Assembly: GCF_051014445.1 (NCBI RefSeq)
Contig: NC_135136.1
Location: forward strand, 20,788,001 to 20,852,000
Length of the DNA: 64,000 nt
Direction of reading: 5' to 3'
From: Colletes latitarsis
Lineage: Eukaryota > Arthropoda > Insecta > Hymenoptera > Colletidae
Within the stretch, counting starts at the first letter, position 1. The number at the start of each line of letters is the position of its first letter. Of the stretch, positions 38,257 to 52,900 are shown piece after piece. The notes beneath the pieces are model-generated. The model saw only the letters and a program-made list of their open reading frames with translations, searched no databases and was not told the DNA's origin. Made by a program: the position numbers and the translations under genes.

Positions 38257-41200
38257 CAGAAAAATACCCAGGATCTGTTCAACAAGTGTGTGAAGAACGC
38301 GAAAGTATGACCCTGATGAGGGCAAATCCCAGACCTATACCAGACATAACTTGCGTTGTCCTCTAAAATATTGATGGAAACCGGGTTTAATGGACTGTTT
38401 CAGTGTGGTACCACATTACTACGTGATCCAATCCAGAAAAAAATCCAGGATCTGTACAACAAGTGTGTGAAGAATGCGAAAGTATGAGCTTGACGAGGGC
38501 AAATCCCGGAACTATCCAACACATAACTTGCGTTATCCTCTAAAATATTGATCGAAACCAGGTTTAATCGACTATTTCAGTGTGGTACCACATTACTACG
38601 TGATCCAAACCAGAAAAATACCCAGGATCTGATCAACAAGTATGTGAAGGACGCGGAAATATGACCCTGATGAGTGCAAAACCCGGGCCTAACCTAGACC
38701 TAACATGCGTTACCATCAGAAATACTGATCGGTACCAGGTTTAATCGACTTTTTCAGTATGGTATCATATTACTATGTGATCCAAACCAGAAAAAAACCC
38801 AGGATCTGTACAACAAGTATGTGAAGAATGCGAAAGTATGTGTCTGATGAGGGCAAATCCCAGGACTAACCTAGACATAACATGCGTTATCCTCTAAAAT
38901 ATTGATCGAAACCAGGTTAAATGGACTGTTTCAGTGTGGTACTACATTACTATGTGAACCAAACCAGAAAAATACCCGGGAACTGTTCAACAAGTATGTG
39001 AAAAACGCGATACTATGAGCCTGATGAGGGCAAATCCTAGACCTAACCCAGACCTAACATGCGTTATCCTGTAAAATATTTATCAAGACCAGGTTTAATT
39101 GAATGTTTCAGTGTGGTACCACATTACTACGTGATCCAAACCTGAAAAAACCCAGGATCTGTTCAACAAGTATGTGGAGAATGCGAAAGAATGTGTCTGA
39201 TGAGGGCAAATCCCAGGCCTAACCTAGACATAACATGCGTTGTCCTCTAAAATATTGATCGAAACCAGGTTTAATGGACTGTTTCAGTGTGGTACCACAA
39301 TACTACGGGATCCAAACCAGAAAAAGCCCAGAATCTGGCCACCAAGTATGAGAAATATGCGAAAGTACGAGCCTGATCAGGGCAAATCCCAGACCTATCC
39401 CAGACCTAACTTGCGTTGTCCTCTAAAATATTGATCGAAACCAGGTTTAATGGACTGTTTCAGTGTGGTACCACATTACTATGTGATCCAAACCAGAAAA
39501 AAACCCAGTATCTGTTCAACAAGTATGTGGAGAATGCGAAAGAATGTGTCTGATGAGGGCAAATCCCAGGCCTAACCTAGACATAACATGCGTTGTCCTC
39601 TAAAATATTGATCGAAACCAGGTTTAATGGACTGTCTCAGTGTGGTACCACATTACTACAGGATCCAAACTAGAAAAAGCCCAGAGTCTGACCATCAAGT
39701 ATGAGAGATATGCGAAAGTACGAGCCTGATGAGAGCAAATCCCAGACCTAACCATGACCTAACATGCGTTATTCTCTAAAATATTGATCGAAACCAGGTT
39801 AAATGGACTGTCTCAGTGTGGTACCACATTACTACAGGATCCAAACTAGAAAAAGCCCAGAGTCTGGCCATCAAGTATGAGAAATATGCGAAAGTACGAG
39901 CCTGATGAGAGCAAATCCCAGACCTAACCATGACCTAACATGCGTTATTCTCTAAAATATTGATCGAAACCAGGTTAAATGGACTGTCTCAGTGCGGTAC
40001 CACATTACTACAGGATCCAAACTAGAAAAAGCCCAGAGTCTGGCCATCAAGTATGAGAAATGTGCGAAAGTACGAGCCTGATGAGAGCAAATCCCAGACC
40101 TAACCATGACCTAACAGGCGTTACTCTCTAAAATATTGATCGAAACCAGGTTTAATCGACTATTTCAGTGTGGTACCACATTACTACGTGATCCAAACCA
40201 GAAAAATACCCAGGATCTGTTCAACAAGTATGTGAAGAACGCGGAAATATGACCCTGATGAGGGCAAATCCTAGGCCTAACCTAGACCTAACATGAGTTA
40301 TCCCCTAAAATATTGATCGAAACCAGGTTTAATGGACTGTTTCAGTGTGCTACCACGTTACTACGTGATCCAATCCTGAAAAAACCCAGAATCTGTTCAA
40401 CAAGTATGTGGAGAATGCGAGAGTATGTGTCTGATGAGGGCAAATCCCAGGCCTAACCTAGACATAACATGCGTTATCCTCTAAAATATTGATCGAAACC
40501 AGGTTTAATTGACTGTTTCAGTGTGGTACCACATTGCTACGTGATCCAATCCAGAAAAAAACCCAGGATCTGTACAACAAGTATGTGATGAATGCGAAAG
40601 TATGAGCCTGACGAGGGCAAATCCTGGACCTATCCCAGACATAACTTGCGTTATCCTCTAAAATATTGATCGAAACCAGGTTTAATCGACTATTTCAGTG
40701 TGGTACCACATTACTACGTGATCCAAACCAGAAAAATACCCAGGATCTGTTCAACAAGTATGTGGAGAATGCGAAAGTATGTGTCTGATGAGGGCAAATC
40801 CCAGGCCTGACCTAGACATAACATGCGTTATCCTCTAAAATATTGATCGAAACCAGGTTTAATTGGATGTTTCAGTGTGGTACCACATTACTACGTGATC
40901 CAAACCACAAGAAACCCAGGATCCGTTCAACAAGTATGTGACGAATGCGAAAGTATGTGTCTGATGAGGGCAAATCCCAGGCCTAACCTTGATCTAACAT
41001 GCGTTATCCTCAAAAATATTGATCGAAACCAGGTTTAACGGACTTTTTCAGTGTGGTACCACATCACTACGTGATCCAAACCAGAAAAATACCCAGGATC
41101 CGTTCAAGAAGTATGTGAAGAATGCGAAAGTATGTGTCTGATGAGGGAAAATCCCAGGCCTAACCTAGACCAGACATGCGTTATCCTGTAAACTTTTGAT

Positions 41201-41441
41201 CGAAACCAGATTTAATGGACTGCTTCAGTGTGCTACCACATTACTGCGTGATCAAAACCAGAACAAACCCGGGATCCGTTCAACAAGTATGTGAAGAATG
41301 CGAAACTATGGGCCTGATGAGGGCAAATCCCAGACCTATCCCAGGCCCAACATGCGTTATCCCCTAAAACATTTATCAAGACCAGGTTTAATTGAATGTT
41401 TCAGTGTGGTACCACATTACTACGTGATCCAAACCACAAGA
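38257..41441 (+). repeat. Dispersed duplication, copy 2 (offset about 6911 bp)
   Basis: This is the partner of 31345-34530. It carries the CACAATACTACGGGATCC monomer near 39290 that its partner lacks. Relatives of that monomer occur near 46120, 57045, 59155 and 61105. Small differences include ACCATCAGAAATACTG near 38712. The duplicated sequence contains no retro-insert, although one copy lies just right of its partner, so the duplicated block ended before 34929 or the insert arrived afterwards. Confidence 0.82.
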
Positions 41442-43999
41442 AGCCCAGGATCCGTTCAACAAGTATGTGACGAATGCGAAAGTATGTGTCTGATGAGGGC
41501 AAATCCCAGGCCTAACCTAGACCTAACATGCGTTACCATCAAAAATACTGATCGAAACCAGGTTTAACGGAATTTTTCAGTGTGGTACCACATCACTACG
41601 TGATCCAAACCAGAAAAATACCCAGGATCCGTTCAACAAGTATGTGAAGAATGCGAAAGTATGTGTCTGATGAGGGAAAATCCCAGGCCTAACCTAGACC
41701 AAACATGCGTTATCCTGTAAAATATTGATCGAAACCAGATTTAATGGAGTGCTTCAGTGTGCTACCACATTACTGCGTGATCCAAACTAGAAAAAGCCCA
41801 GAGTCTGGCCATCAAGTATGAGAAATATGCGAAAGTACGAGCCTGATGAGAGCAAATCCCAGACCTAACCATGACCTAACATGCTTTATTCTCTAAAATA
41901 TTGATCGAAACCAGGTTTAATCGACTATTTCAGTGTGGTACCACATTACTACGTGATCCAAACCAGAAAAATACCCAGGATCTGTTCAACAAGTATGTGA
42001 AGAACGCGGAAATATGACCCTGATGAGGGAAAACTCCTGGCCTAACCTAGACCTAACATGAGTTATCCTCAAAAATATTGATCGAAACCATGTTTAATCG
42101 ACTGTTTCAGTGTGATACCACATTACTACGTGATCCAAACCAGAAAAATACCCAGGATCTGTTCAACAAGTATGTGAAGAACGCGGAAATATGACCCTGA
42201 TGAGGGAAAACTCCTGGCCTAACCTAGACCTAACATGAGTTATCCTCTAAAATATTGATCGAAACCAGGTTTAATCGACTATTTCAGTGTGGTACCACAT
42301 TACTACGTGATCCAAACCAGAAAAATACCCAGGATCTGTTCAACAAGTATGTGAAGAATGCGAAAGTATGAGTCTGATGAGTGAAAATCCCAGGCCTAAC
42401 CTAGACCTAGCTTGCGTTATCCTCTAAAATATTGAGCGAAACCAGGTTTAATGGACTGTTTCAGTGTGGTACTACACTACTTCGTGATCCAAACCAGACA
42501 AAACCCAGGATCTGTTCATCAAGAATGTGAAAAACGCGAAACTGTGAGCCTGATGAGGGCAAATCTTACACCTAACCCAGACCTAAGATGCGTTATCCAT
42601 CGTGATCCAAAACAGAAAAAACCCAGGATCCGCTCAACAAGTATGTGAAGAATGCGAAAGTATGTGTCTGATGAGGGCAAATCCTAGGCCTAACCTAGAC
42701 CTAACATGCGTTACTCTCAAAAATACTGATCGAAACCAGGTTTAATCGACTGTTTCAGTGTGGTACCACATTACTATGTGATCCAAACCAGAAAAAAACC
42801 CAGGATCTGTACAACAAGTATGTGAAGAATGCGAAGGTATGAGCCTGACGTGGGCAAATCCTGGACCTATCCCAGACATAACTTGCGTTATCCTCGAAAA
42901 TATTGGTCGAAACAAGGTTTCATCGACTATTTCAGTGTGGTACCACATTACTACGTGATCCAAACCAGAAAAATACCCAGGATCTGTTCAACAAGTATGT
43001 GAAGAACGCGAAAATATGACCCTGATGAGGGCAAATCCCAGACCTATACCAGACCTAACTTGCGTTGTCCTCTAAAATATTAATGGAAACCAGGTATAAT
43101 TGACTGTTTCAGTGTGGTACCACATTACTACGTGATCCAATCCAGAAAAAGCCCTGGATCTAGCCATCAAGTATGAGTAACATGCGAAAGTATAAGCCTG
43201 ATGAGGGCAAATCATAGACCTTACCCAGACCTAACATGCGTTATTCTCTAAAATATTTATCAACGCCAGGTTTAATTGAATGTTTCAGTGTGGTACCACA
43301 TTACTACGTGATCCAAACCACAAAAAACCCAGGATCCGTTCAACAAGTATGTGAAGAATGCGAAAGTATGTGTCTGATGAGGGAAAATCCCAGGCCTAAC
43401 CTAGACCTAACATGCGTTACCCTCAAAAATATTTATCAAGACCAGGTTTAATTGAATGTTTCTGTGTGGTACCACATTACTACGTGATCCAAACCAGAAA
43501 AAACCCGGGATCTGTTCAACATGTATGTGGAAAATGCGAAAGTATGTGTCTGATGAGGGAAAATCCCAGGCCTAACCTAGACCTAACATGCGTCATCCTC
43601 TAAAATATTGATCGAAACCAGGTTTAATGGACTGATTCAGTGTGCTACCACGATACTACGTGATCCAAATCAGAAAAAACCCAGGATCCGTTCAACAAGT
43701 ATGTGAAGAATGCGAAAGTATGTGTCTGATGACGGCAAATCCCAGGCCTAACCTAGACATAATATGCGTTATCCTCTAAAATATTGATCGAAACCTGGTT
43801 AAATGGACTGTTTCAGTGTGGTACCACATTACTACAGGATCCAAACTAGAAAAAGTCCAGAATCTGTTCAACAAGTATGTGAAAAACGCGAAAATATGAG
43901 CCTGATGAGGGCAAATCCCAGAGCTATCCCTAACCCAACATGCGTTATCCTCTAAAACATTTATGAAGACCACGTTTAATTGAATGTTTCAGTGTGGTA
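41442..43999 (+). repeat. Mosaic satellite with a left-domain island
   Basis: Right-domain monomers are interrupted at about 42390-43230 by sequence of the 27.8-28.6 kb type: the GAGCGAAACCAGG monomer, the 118-bp truncated monomer, then GAAGGTATGAGCCTGACGTG and CCAGGTATAATTGACTG monomers. Two near-identical monomers with AACTCCTGGCCTAACC occur at about 42000-42240. The stretch 43236-43603 matches 29118-29509. No gene is present. Confidence 0.83.
42586..42616 (+). repeat. 118-bp truncated monomer junction, copy 5 (isolated)
   Basis: The same junction appears about 14.6 kb right of copy 4, surrounded by monomers typical of the right-hand domain. A G-to-A change (CCAAAACAGAAAAAACC) follows it. 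The next monomer (about 42650-42830) is an extra unit of 177 bp relative to copy 4, after which the GAAGGTATGAGCCTGACGTG sequence resumes. Confidence 0.9.
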
Positions 44000-46900
44000 C
44001 CACATTACTACGTGATCCAAATCAGAAAAATACCCAGGATCTGTTCAACAAGTGTGTGAAGAACGCGAAAGTATGACCCTGATGAGGGCAAATCCCAGAC
44101 CCATACCAGACATAACTAGCGTTGTCCTCTAAAATATTGATGGAAACCTGGTATAATTGACTGTTTCAGTGTGGTACCACATTACTACCTGATCCAAACC
44201 AGAAAAATACCCAGGATCTGTTCAACAAGTATGTGAAGAACGCGAATATATGACCCTGATGAGGGCAAATCCCAGACCTATACCAGACCAAACTTGCGTT
44301 GTCCTCTAAAATATTGATGGAAACCAGGTTTAATTGACTGTTTCAGTGTGGTACCACATTGCTACGTGATCCAATCCAGAAAAAAACCCAGGATCTGTAC
44401 AACAAGTATGTGAAGAATGCGAAAGTATGAGCCTGGCGAGGGCAAATCCTGGACCTATCCCAGACATAACTTGCGTTATCCTCTAAAATATTGATCGAAA
44501 CCAGGTTTAATCCACTATTTCAGTGTGGTACCACATTACTACGTGATCCAAACCAGAAAAATACCCAGGATCTGTTGAACAATTATGTGGAGAATGCGAA
44601 AGTATGTGTCTGATGAGGGCAAATCCCAGGCCTAACCTAGGCATAACATGCGTTATCCTCTAAAATATTGATCGAAACCAGGTTTAATTGGATGTTTCAG
44701 TGTGGTACCACATTACTACGTGATCCAAACCACAAGAAACCCAGGATCCGTTCAACAAGTATATGACGAATGCGAAAGTATGTGTCTGATGAGGGCAAAT
44801 CCCAGGCCTAACCTAGATCTAACATGCGTTATCCACAAAAATATTGATCGAAACCAGGTTTAACGGACTTTTTCAGTGTGGTTCCACATCACTACGTGAT
44901 CCAAACCAGAAAAATACCCAGGATCCGTTCAACAAGTATGTGAAGAATGCGAAAGTATGTGTCTGATGAGGGAAAATCCCAGGCCTAACCTAGGCCAAAC
45001 ATGCGTTATCCTGTAAAATATTGATCGAAACCAGATTTAATGGACCGCTTCAGTGTGCTACCACATTACTGCGTGATCAGAACCAGAAAAAACCCGGGAT
45101 CCGTTCAACAAGTATGTGAAGAATGCGAAACTATGAGCCTGATGAGGGCAAATCCCAGACCTATCCCAGACCCAACATGCGTTATCCCCTAAAACATTTA
45201 TCAAGACCAGGTTTAATTGAATGTTTCAGTGTGGTACCACATTACTACGTGATCCAAACCACAAGAAACCCAAGATCCGTTCAACAAGTATGTGACGAAT
45301 GCGAAAGTATGTGTCTGATGAGGGCAAATCCCAGACCTATCCCAGACCCAACATGCGTTATCCCCTAAAACATTTATCAAGACCAGGTTTAATTGAATGT
45401 TTCAGTGTGGTACCACATTACTGCGTGATCCAAACCAGAAAAAACCAAGGATCCGTTCAACAAGTATGTGAAGAATGCGAAAGTATGACCCTGATGAGGG
45501 CAAAACCCGGGCCTAACCTAGACCTAACATGAGTTATCCTCAAAAATATTGATCGAAACCAGGTTTAATCGACTTTTTCAGTATGGTATCACATTACTAT
45601 GTGATCCAAACCAGAAAAAAACCCAGGATCTGTACAACAAGTATGTGAAGAATGCGAAAGTATGTGTCTGATGAGGGCAAATCCCAGGACTAACCTAGAC
45701 ATAACATGCGTTATCCTCTAAAATATTGATCGAAACCAGGTTAAATGGACTGTTTCAGTGTGGTACTACATTACTATGTGATCCAAGCCAGAAAAATACC
45801 CAGGAACTGTTCAACAAGTATGTGAAAAACGCGATACTATGAGCCTGATGAGGGCAAATCCTAGACCTAACCCAGACCTAACATGCGTTATCCTGTAAAA
45901 TATTTATAAAGACCAGGTTTTATTGAATGTTTCAGTGTGGTACCACATTACTACGTGATCCAAACCTGAAAAAACCCAGGATCTGTTCAACAAGTATGTG
46001 GAGAATGCGAAAGAATGTGTCTGATGGGGGCAAATCCCAGGCCTAACCTAGACATAACATGCGTTGTCCTCTAAAATATTGATCGAAACCAGGTTTAATG
46101 GACCGTTTCAGTGTGGTACCACAATACTACGGGATCCAAACCAGAAAAAGCCCAGAATCTGGCCACCAAGTATGAGAAATATGCGAAAGTACGAGCCTGA
46201 TCAGGGCAAATCCCAGACCTATCCCAGACCTAACTTGCGTTGTCCTCTAAAATATTGATCGAAACCAGGTTTAATCGACTGTTTCAGTGTGGTACCACAT
46301 TACTATGTGATCCAAACCAGAAAAAAACCCAGGATCTGTTCAACAAGTATGTGGAGAATGCGAAAGTATGTGTCTGATGAGGGCAAATCCCAGGCCTAAC
46401 CTAGACATAACATGCGTTGTACTCTAAAATATTGATCGAAACCAGGTTTAATGGACTGTTTCAGTGTGGTACCACATTACTATGTGATCCAAACCAGAAA
46501 AAAACCCAGGATCTGTTCAACAACTATGTGAAGAATGCGAAAGTATGAGCCTGACGAGGGCAAATCCCAGGCCTAACCTAGACCGAACATGCGTTATCAT
46601 CTAAAATATTCATCGAAACCAGGTTCAATGGACTGTTTCAGTGTGGTACCACATTACTACCTGATGCAAACCAGAAAAATACCCAGGATCTGTTCAACAA
46701 GTATGTGGAGAATGCGAAAGTATGTGTCTGATGAGGGCAAATCCCAGGCCTAACCTAGACATAACATGCGTTATCCTCTAAAATATTGATCGAAACCAGG
46801 TTTAATTGGATGTTTCAGTGTGGTACCACATTACTACGTGATCCAAACCACAAGAAACCCAGGATCCGTTCAACAAGTATGTGACGAATGCGAAAGTATG

Positions 46901-49900
46901 TGTCTGATGAGGGCAAATCCCAGGCCTAACCTTGATCTAACATGCGTTATCCTCAAAAATATTGATCGAAACCAGGTTTAACGGACTTTTTCAGTGTGGT
47001 ACCACATCACTACGTGATCCAAACCAGAAAAATACCCAGGATCCGTTCAAGAAGTATGTGAAGAATGCGAAAGTATGTGTCTGATGAGGGAAAATCCCAG
47101 GCCTAACCTAGACCAGACATGCGATACCCTGTAAACTATTGATCGAAACCAGATCTAATGGACTGCTTCAGTGTGCTACCACATTACTGCGTGATCAAAA
47201 CCAGAAGAAACTCGGGATCCGTTCAACAAGTATGTGAAGAATGCGAAACTATGAGCCTGATGAGGGCAAATCCCAGACCTATCCCAGACCCAACATGCGT
47301 TATCCCCTAAAACATTTATCAAGACCAGGTTTAATTGAATGTTTCAGTGTGGTACCACATTACTACGTGATCCAAACCACAAGAAACCCAAGATCCGTTC
47401 AACAAGTATGTGACGAATGCGAAAGTATGTGTCTGATGAGGGCAAATCCCAGGCCTAACCTAGATCTAACATGCGTTATCCTCAAAAATAGTGATCGAAA
47501 CCAGGTTTAACGGACGTTTTCAGTGTGGTACCACATTACTACAGGATCCAGACTAGAAAAAGTCCAGAATCTGGCCATCAAGTATGAGAAATATGCGAAA
47601 GTACGAGCCTGATGAGAGCAAATCCCAGTCCTAACCATGACCTAACAGGCGTTATTCTCTAAAATATTGATCGAAACCAGGTTTAAAGGACTGTTTCAGT
47701 GTGGTACCACATTACTACGTGATCCAAACCAGAAAAAACACAGGATCTGTTCAACAAGTATGTGAAAAACGCGAAACTATGAGCCTGATGAGGGCAAATC
47801 CCAGACCTATCCCAGGCCCAACATGCGTTATCCCCTAAAACATTTATCAAGACCAGGTTTAATTGAATGTTTCAGTGTGGTACCACATTGCTACGTGATC
47901 CAATCCAGAAAAAAACCCAGGATCTGTACAACAAGTATGTGAAGAATGCGAAAGTATGTGTCTGATGAGGGCAAATCCTGGACCTATCCCAGACATAACT
48001 TGCGTTATCCTCTAAAATATTGATCGAAACCAGGTCTAATCGACTATTTCAGTGTGGTACCACATTACTACGTGATCCAAACCAGAAAAATACCCAGGAT
48101 CTGTTTAACAAGTATGTGGAGAATGCGAAAGTATGTGTCTGATGAGGGCAAATCCCAGGCCTAACCTAGACATAACATGCGTTATCCTCTAAAATATTGA
48201 TCGAAACCAGGTTTAATTGGATGTTTCAGTGTGGTACCACATTACTACGTGATCCAAACCACAAGAAACCCAGGATCCGTTCAACAAGTATGTGACGAAT
48301 GCGAAAGTATGTGTCTGATGAGGGCAAATCCCAGGCCTAACCTAGATCTAACATGCGTTATCCTCAAAAATATTGATCGAAACCAGGTTTAACGGACTTT
48401 TGCAGTGTGGTACCACATCACTACGTGATCCAAACCAGAAAAATACCCAGGATCCGTTCAACAAGTATGTGAAGAATGCGAAAGTATGTGTCTGATGAGG
48501 GAAAATCCCAGGCCTAACCTAGACCAAACATGCGTTATCCTGTAAAATATTGATCGAAACCAGATTTCATGGACTGCTTCAGTGTGCTACCACATTACTG
48601 CGTGATCCAAACCAGAAAAAACCCGGGATCCGTTCAACAAGTATGTGAAGAATGCGAAAGTATATGTCTAATGAGGGCAAATCCCAGGCCTAACCTAGAC
48701 AGAACATGCGTTATCCTCTAAAATATTGATCGAAACTAGGTTTAATGGACTGTTTCAGTGTGCTACCACATTACTACGTGGTCCAAACCAGAAAAAACCC
48801 AGGATCCGTTCAACAAGTATGTGGAGAATACGAAAATATGACCCTGATGAGGGCAAATCCCAGACCTATACCAGACCTAACTTGCGTTGTCCTCTAAAAT
48901 ATTGATGGAAACCAGGTTTAATTGACTGTTTCAGTGTGGTACCACATTACTTCGTGATGCAATCCAGAAAAAGCCCTGGATCTAGCCATCACGTATGAGT
49001 AATATGCGAAAGTATGAGCCTGATGAGGGCAAATCCTAGACCTAACATGCGTTATCCTCTAAAATATTGATCGAAACCAGGTTTAATCGACTATTTCAGT
49101 GTGGTACCACATTACTACGTGATCCAAACCAGAAAAATACCCAGGATCTGATCAACAAGTATGTGAAGGACGCGGAAATATGATCCTGATGAGGGTAAAT
49201 CCGAGACCAATACCAGACCTAACTTTCGTTGTCCTCTAAAATATTGATGGAAACCAGGTTTAATCGACTATTTCAGTGTGGTACCACATTACTACGTGAT
49301 CCAAATCAGAAAAATACGCAGGATCTGTTCAACAAGTGTGTGAAGAACGCGAAAGTATGACCCTGATGAGGGCAAATCCCAGGCCTAACCTAGACCTAAC
49401 ATGCGTTACCATCAAAAATACTGATCGGTACCAGGTTTAATCGACTTTTTCAGTATGGTATCACATTACTATGTGATCCAAACCAGAAAAAACCCAGGAT
49501 CTGTACAACAAGTATGTGAAGAATGCGAAAGTATGAGCCTGACGAGGGCAAATCCCGGAACTGTCCCAGACATAACTTCCATTATCCTCTAAAATATTGA
49601 TCGAAACCAGGTTTAATCGACTATTTCAGTGTGGTACCACATTACTACGTGATCCAGACCAGAAAAATGCCCAGGATCTGTACAACAAGTATGTGAAGAA
49701 TGCGAAAGTATGAGCCTGACGAGGGCAAATCCCGGACCTATCCCAGACATAACTTGCGTTATCCTCTAAAATATTGATCGAAACCAGGTTTAATGGACTG
49801 TTTCAGTGTGCTACCACATTACTGCGTGATCCAAAACAGAAAAAATCCAGGATCTGTTCAACAAGTATGTGAAAAACGCGAATCTATGAGCCTGATGAGG

Positions 49901-52900
49901 GCAAATCCCAGACCTATCCCAGACCCAACATGCGTTATCCTCTAAAACATTTATCAAGACCAGGTTTAATTGAATGTTTCAGTGTGGTACCGCATTACTA
50001 CGTGATCCAAACCACAAAAAACCCAGGATCTGTTCAACAAGTATGTGAAGAACGCGAAAATATGACCCTGATGAGGGCAAATCCCAGACCTATACCAGAC
50101 CTAACTTGCGTTATCCTCTAAAATATTCATGGAAACCAGGTTTAATCGACTGTTTCAGTGTGGTACCACATTACTACGTGATCCAATCCAGAAAAAGCCC
50201 TGGATCTAGCCATCAAGTATGAGAAATATGCGAAAGTATGAGCCTGATGGGGGCGAATCCTAGACCTAACCCAGACCTAACTTGCGGTGTCCTCTAAAAT
50301 ATTGATGGAAACCAGGTTTAATTGACTGTTTCAGTGTGGTACCACATTACTACGTGATCCAATCCAGAAAAAAACCCAGGATCTGTACAACAAGTATGTG
50401 AAGAATGCGAAAGTATGAGCCTGACGAGGGCAAATCCCGAACCTATCCCAGATATAACTTGCGTTATCCTCTAAAATATTGGTCGAAACCAGGTTTAATC
50501 GACCATTTCAGTGTGGTACCACATTACTATGTGATCCAAACCAGAAAAAAACCCAGGATCTGTACAACAAGTATGTGAAGAATGCGAAAGTATGAGCCTG
50601 ACGAGGGCAAATCCCGAACCTATCCCAGATATAACTTGCGTTATCCTCTAAAATATTGGTCGAAACCAGGTTTAATCGACCATTTCAGTGTGGTACCACA
50701 TTACTATGTGATCCAAACCAGAAAAATACCCAGGATCTGTTCAACAAGTATGTGGAGAATGCGAAAGTATGTGTCTGATGAGGGCAAATCACAGGCCTAT
50801 CCCAGACCCAACATGCGTTATCCTCCAAAACATTTAACAAGACCAGGTTTAGTTGAATGTTTCAGTGTGGTACCACATTACTACGTGATCCAAACCACAA
50901 AAAACCCAGGATTCGTTCAACAAGTATGTGACGAATGCGAAAGTATGTGTCTGATGAGGGCAAATCCCAGGCCTAACCTAGATCTAACATGCGTTATCCT
51001 CAAAAATATACATCGAAACCAGGTTTAATGGACTTTTTCAGTGTGGTACCCCATCACTACGTGATCCAAACCAGAAAAATACCCAGGATCCGTTCAACAA
51101 GTATGTGAAGAATGCGAAAGTATGTGTCTGATGAGGGAAAATCCCAGGCCTAACCTAGACCTAACATGCGTTATCCTCTATAATATTGATCGAAACCAGG
51201 TTTAATGGACTGATTCAGTGTGCTACCACGATACTACGTGATCCAAATCAGAAAAAACCCCGGATCCGTTCAACAAGTATCTGAAGAAAGCGAAAGTATG
51301 TGTCTGATGAGGGCAAATCCCAGGCCTAACCTAGACAGAACATGCGTTATCCTCTAAAATATTGATCGAAACCAGGTTTAATGGACCGTTTCAGTGTGGT
51401 ACCACATTACTACGTGATCCAATCCAGAAAAAGCCCTGGATCTAGCCATCAAGTATGAGTAATATGCGAAAGTATGAGCCAGATGAGGGCAAATCCAAGA
51501 CCTAACCCAGACCTAACATGCGTTATCCTCTAAAATATTAATCAAGACCAGGTTTAATTGAATGTTTCAGTGTGGTACCACATTACTACGTGATCCAAAC
51601 CTGAAAAAACCCAGGATCTGTTCAACAAGTATGTGAAAAACGCGAAACTATGAGCCTGATGAGGGCAAATCCCAGACCTAACCTAGACCTAACATGAGTT
51701 ATTCTCTAAAATGGTGATCGAAACCAGGTTTAATGGACTGTTTCAGTGTGCTACCACATTACTATGTCATCCAAACCAGAAAAAAACCCAGGATCCGTTC
51801 AACAAGTATGTGAAGAATGCGAAAGTATGTGTCTGATGAGGGAAAATCCCAGGCCCAACCTAGACCTAACATGCGTTACCCTCAAAAATATTTATCAGTA
51901 CCAGGTTTAATTGAATGTTTCAGTGTGGTACCACATTTCTACGTGATCCAAACCAGAAAAAGCCAGGGATCTGTTCAACAAGTATGTGAAAAATGCGGAA
52001 ATATGACCCTGATGAGGGCAAATCCCAGACCTATCCCAGACCTAACTTGCGTTTTCCTCTAAAATATTGATCGAAACTAGGTTTAATTTACTGTTGCAGA
52101 GTGGTACCACATTACTACGTGATCCAATCCAGAAATAGCCCAGGATCTAGCCATGAAGTATGAGAAATATGCGAAATTATGAGCCTGATTAGGGCAAATC
52201 CCAGACATAACCCAGATCTAACATGCGTTATCCTCTAAAATATTTATCAAGACCAGGTTTAATTGAATGTTTCAGTGTGGTACCACAATACAACGGGAAC
52301 CAAACCAGAAAAAGCCCAGAATCTGGCCACCAAGTATGAGAAATATGCGAAAGTACGAGCCTGATGAGGGCAAATCCCAGACCTATCCCAGACCTAACTT
52401 GCGTTTTCCTCTAAAATATTGATGGAAACCAGGTTTAATTGACTGTTTCAGTGTGGTACCATATTACTACGTGATCCAATCCAGAAAAAGCCCTGGATCT
52501 AGCCATCAAGTATGAGTAACATGCGAAAGTATGAGCCTGATGAGGGCAAATCCTAGACCTAACCCAGACCTAACATGCGTTATCCTCTAAAATATTTATC
52601 AAGACCAGCTTTAATTGAATGTTTCAGTGTGGTACCACATTACTACGTGATCCAAACTAGAAAAAACCCAGCATCTGTTCAACAAGTATGTGGAGAATGC
52701 GAAAGTATGTGTCTGATGAGGGCAAATCCCAGGCCTAACCTAGACATAACATGCGTTGTCCTCTAAAATATTGATCGAAACCAGGTTTAATCGACTATTT
52801 CAGTGTGGTACCACACTACTACGTGATCCAAAACAGAAAAAATCCAGGATCTGTTCAACAAGTCTGTGAAAAACGCGAAACTATGAGCCTGATGAGGCCA

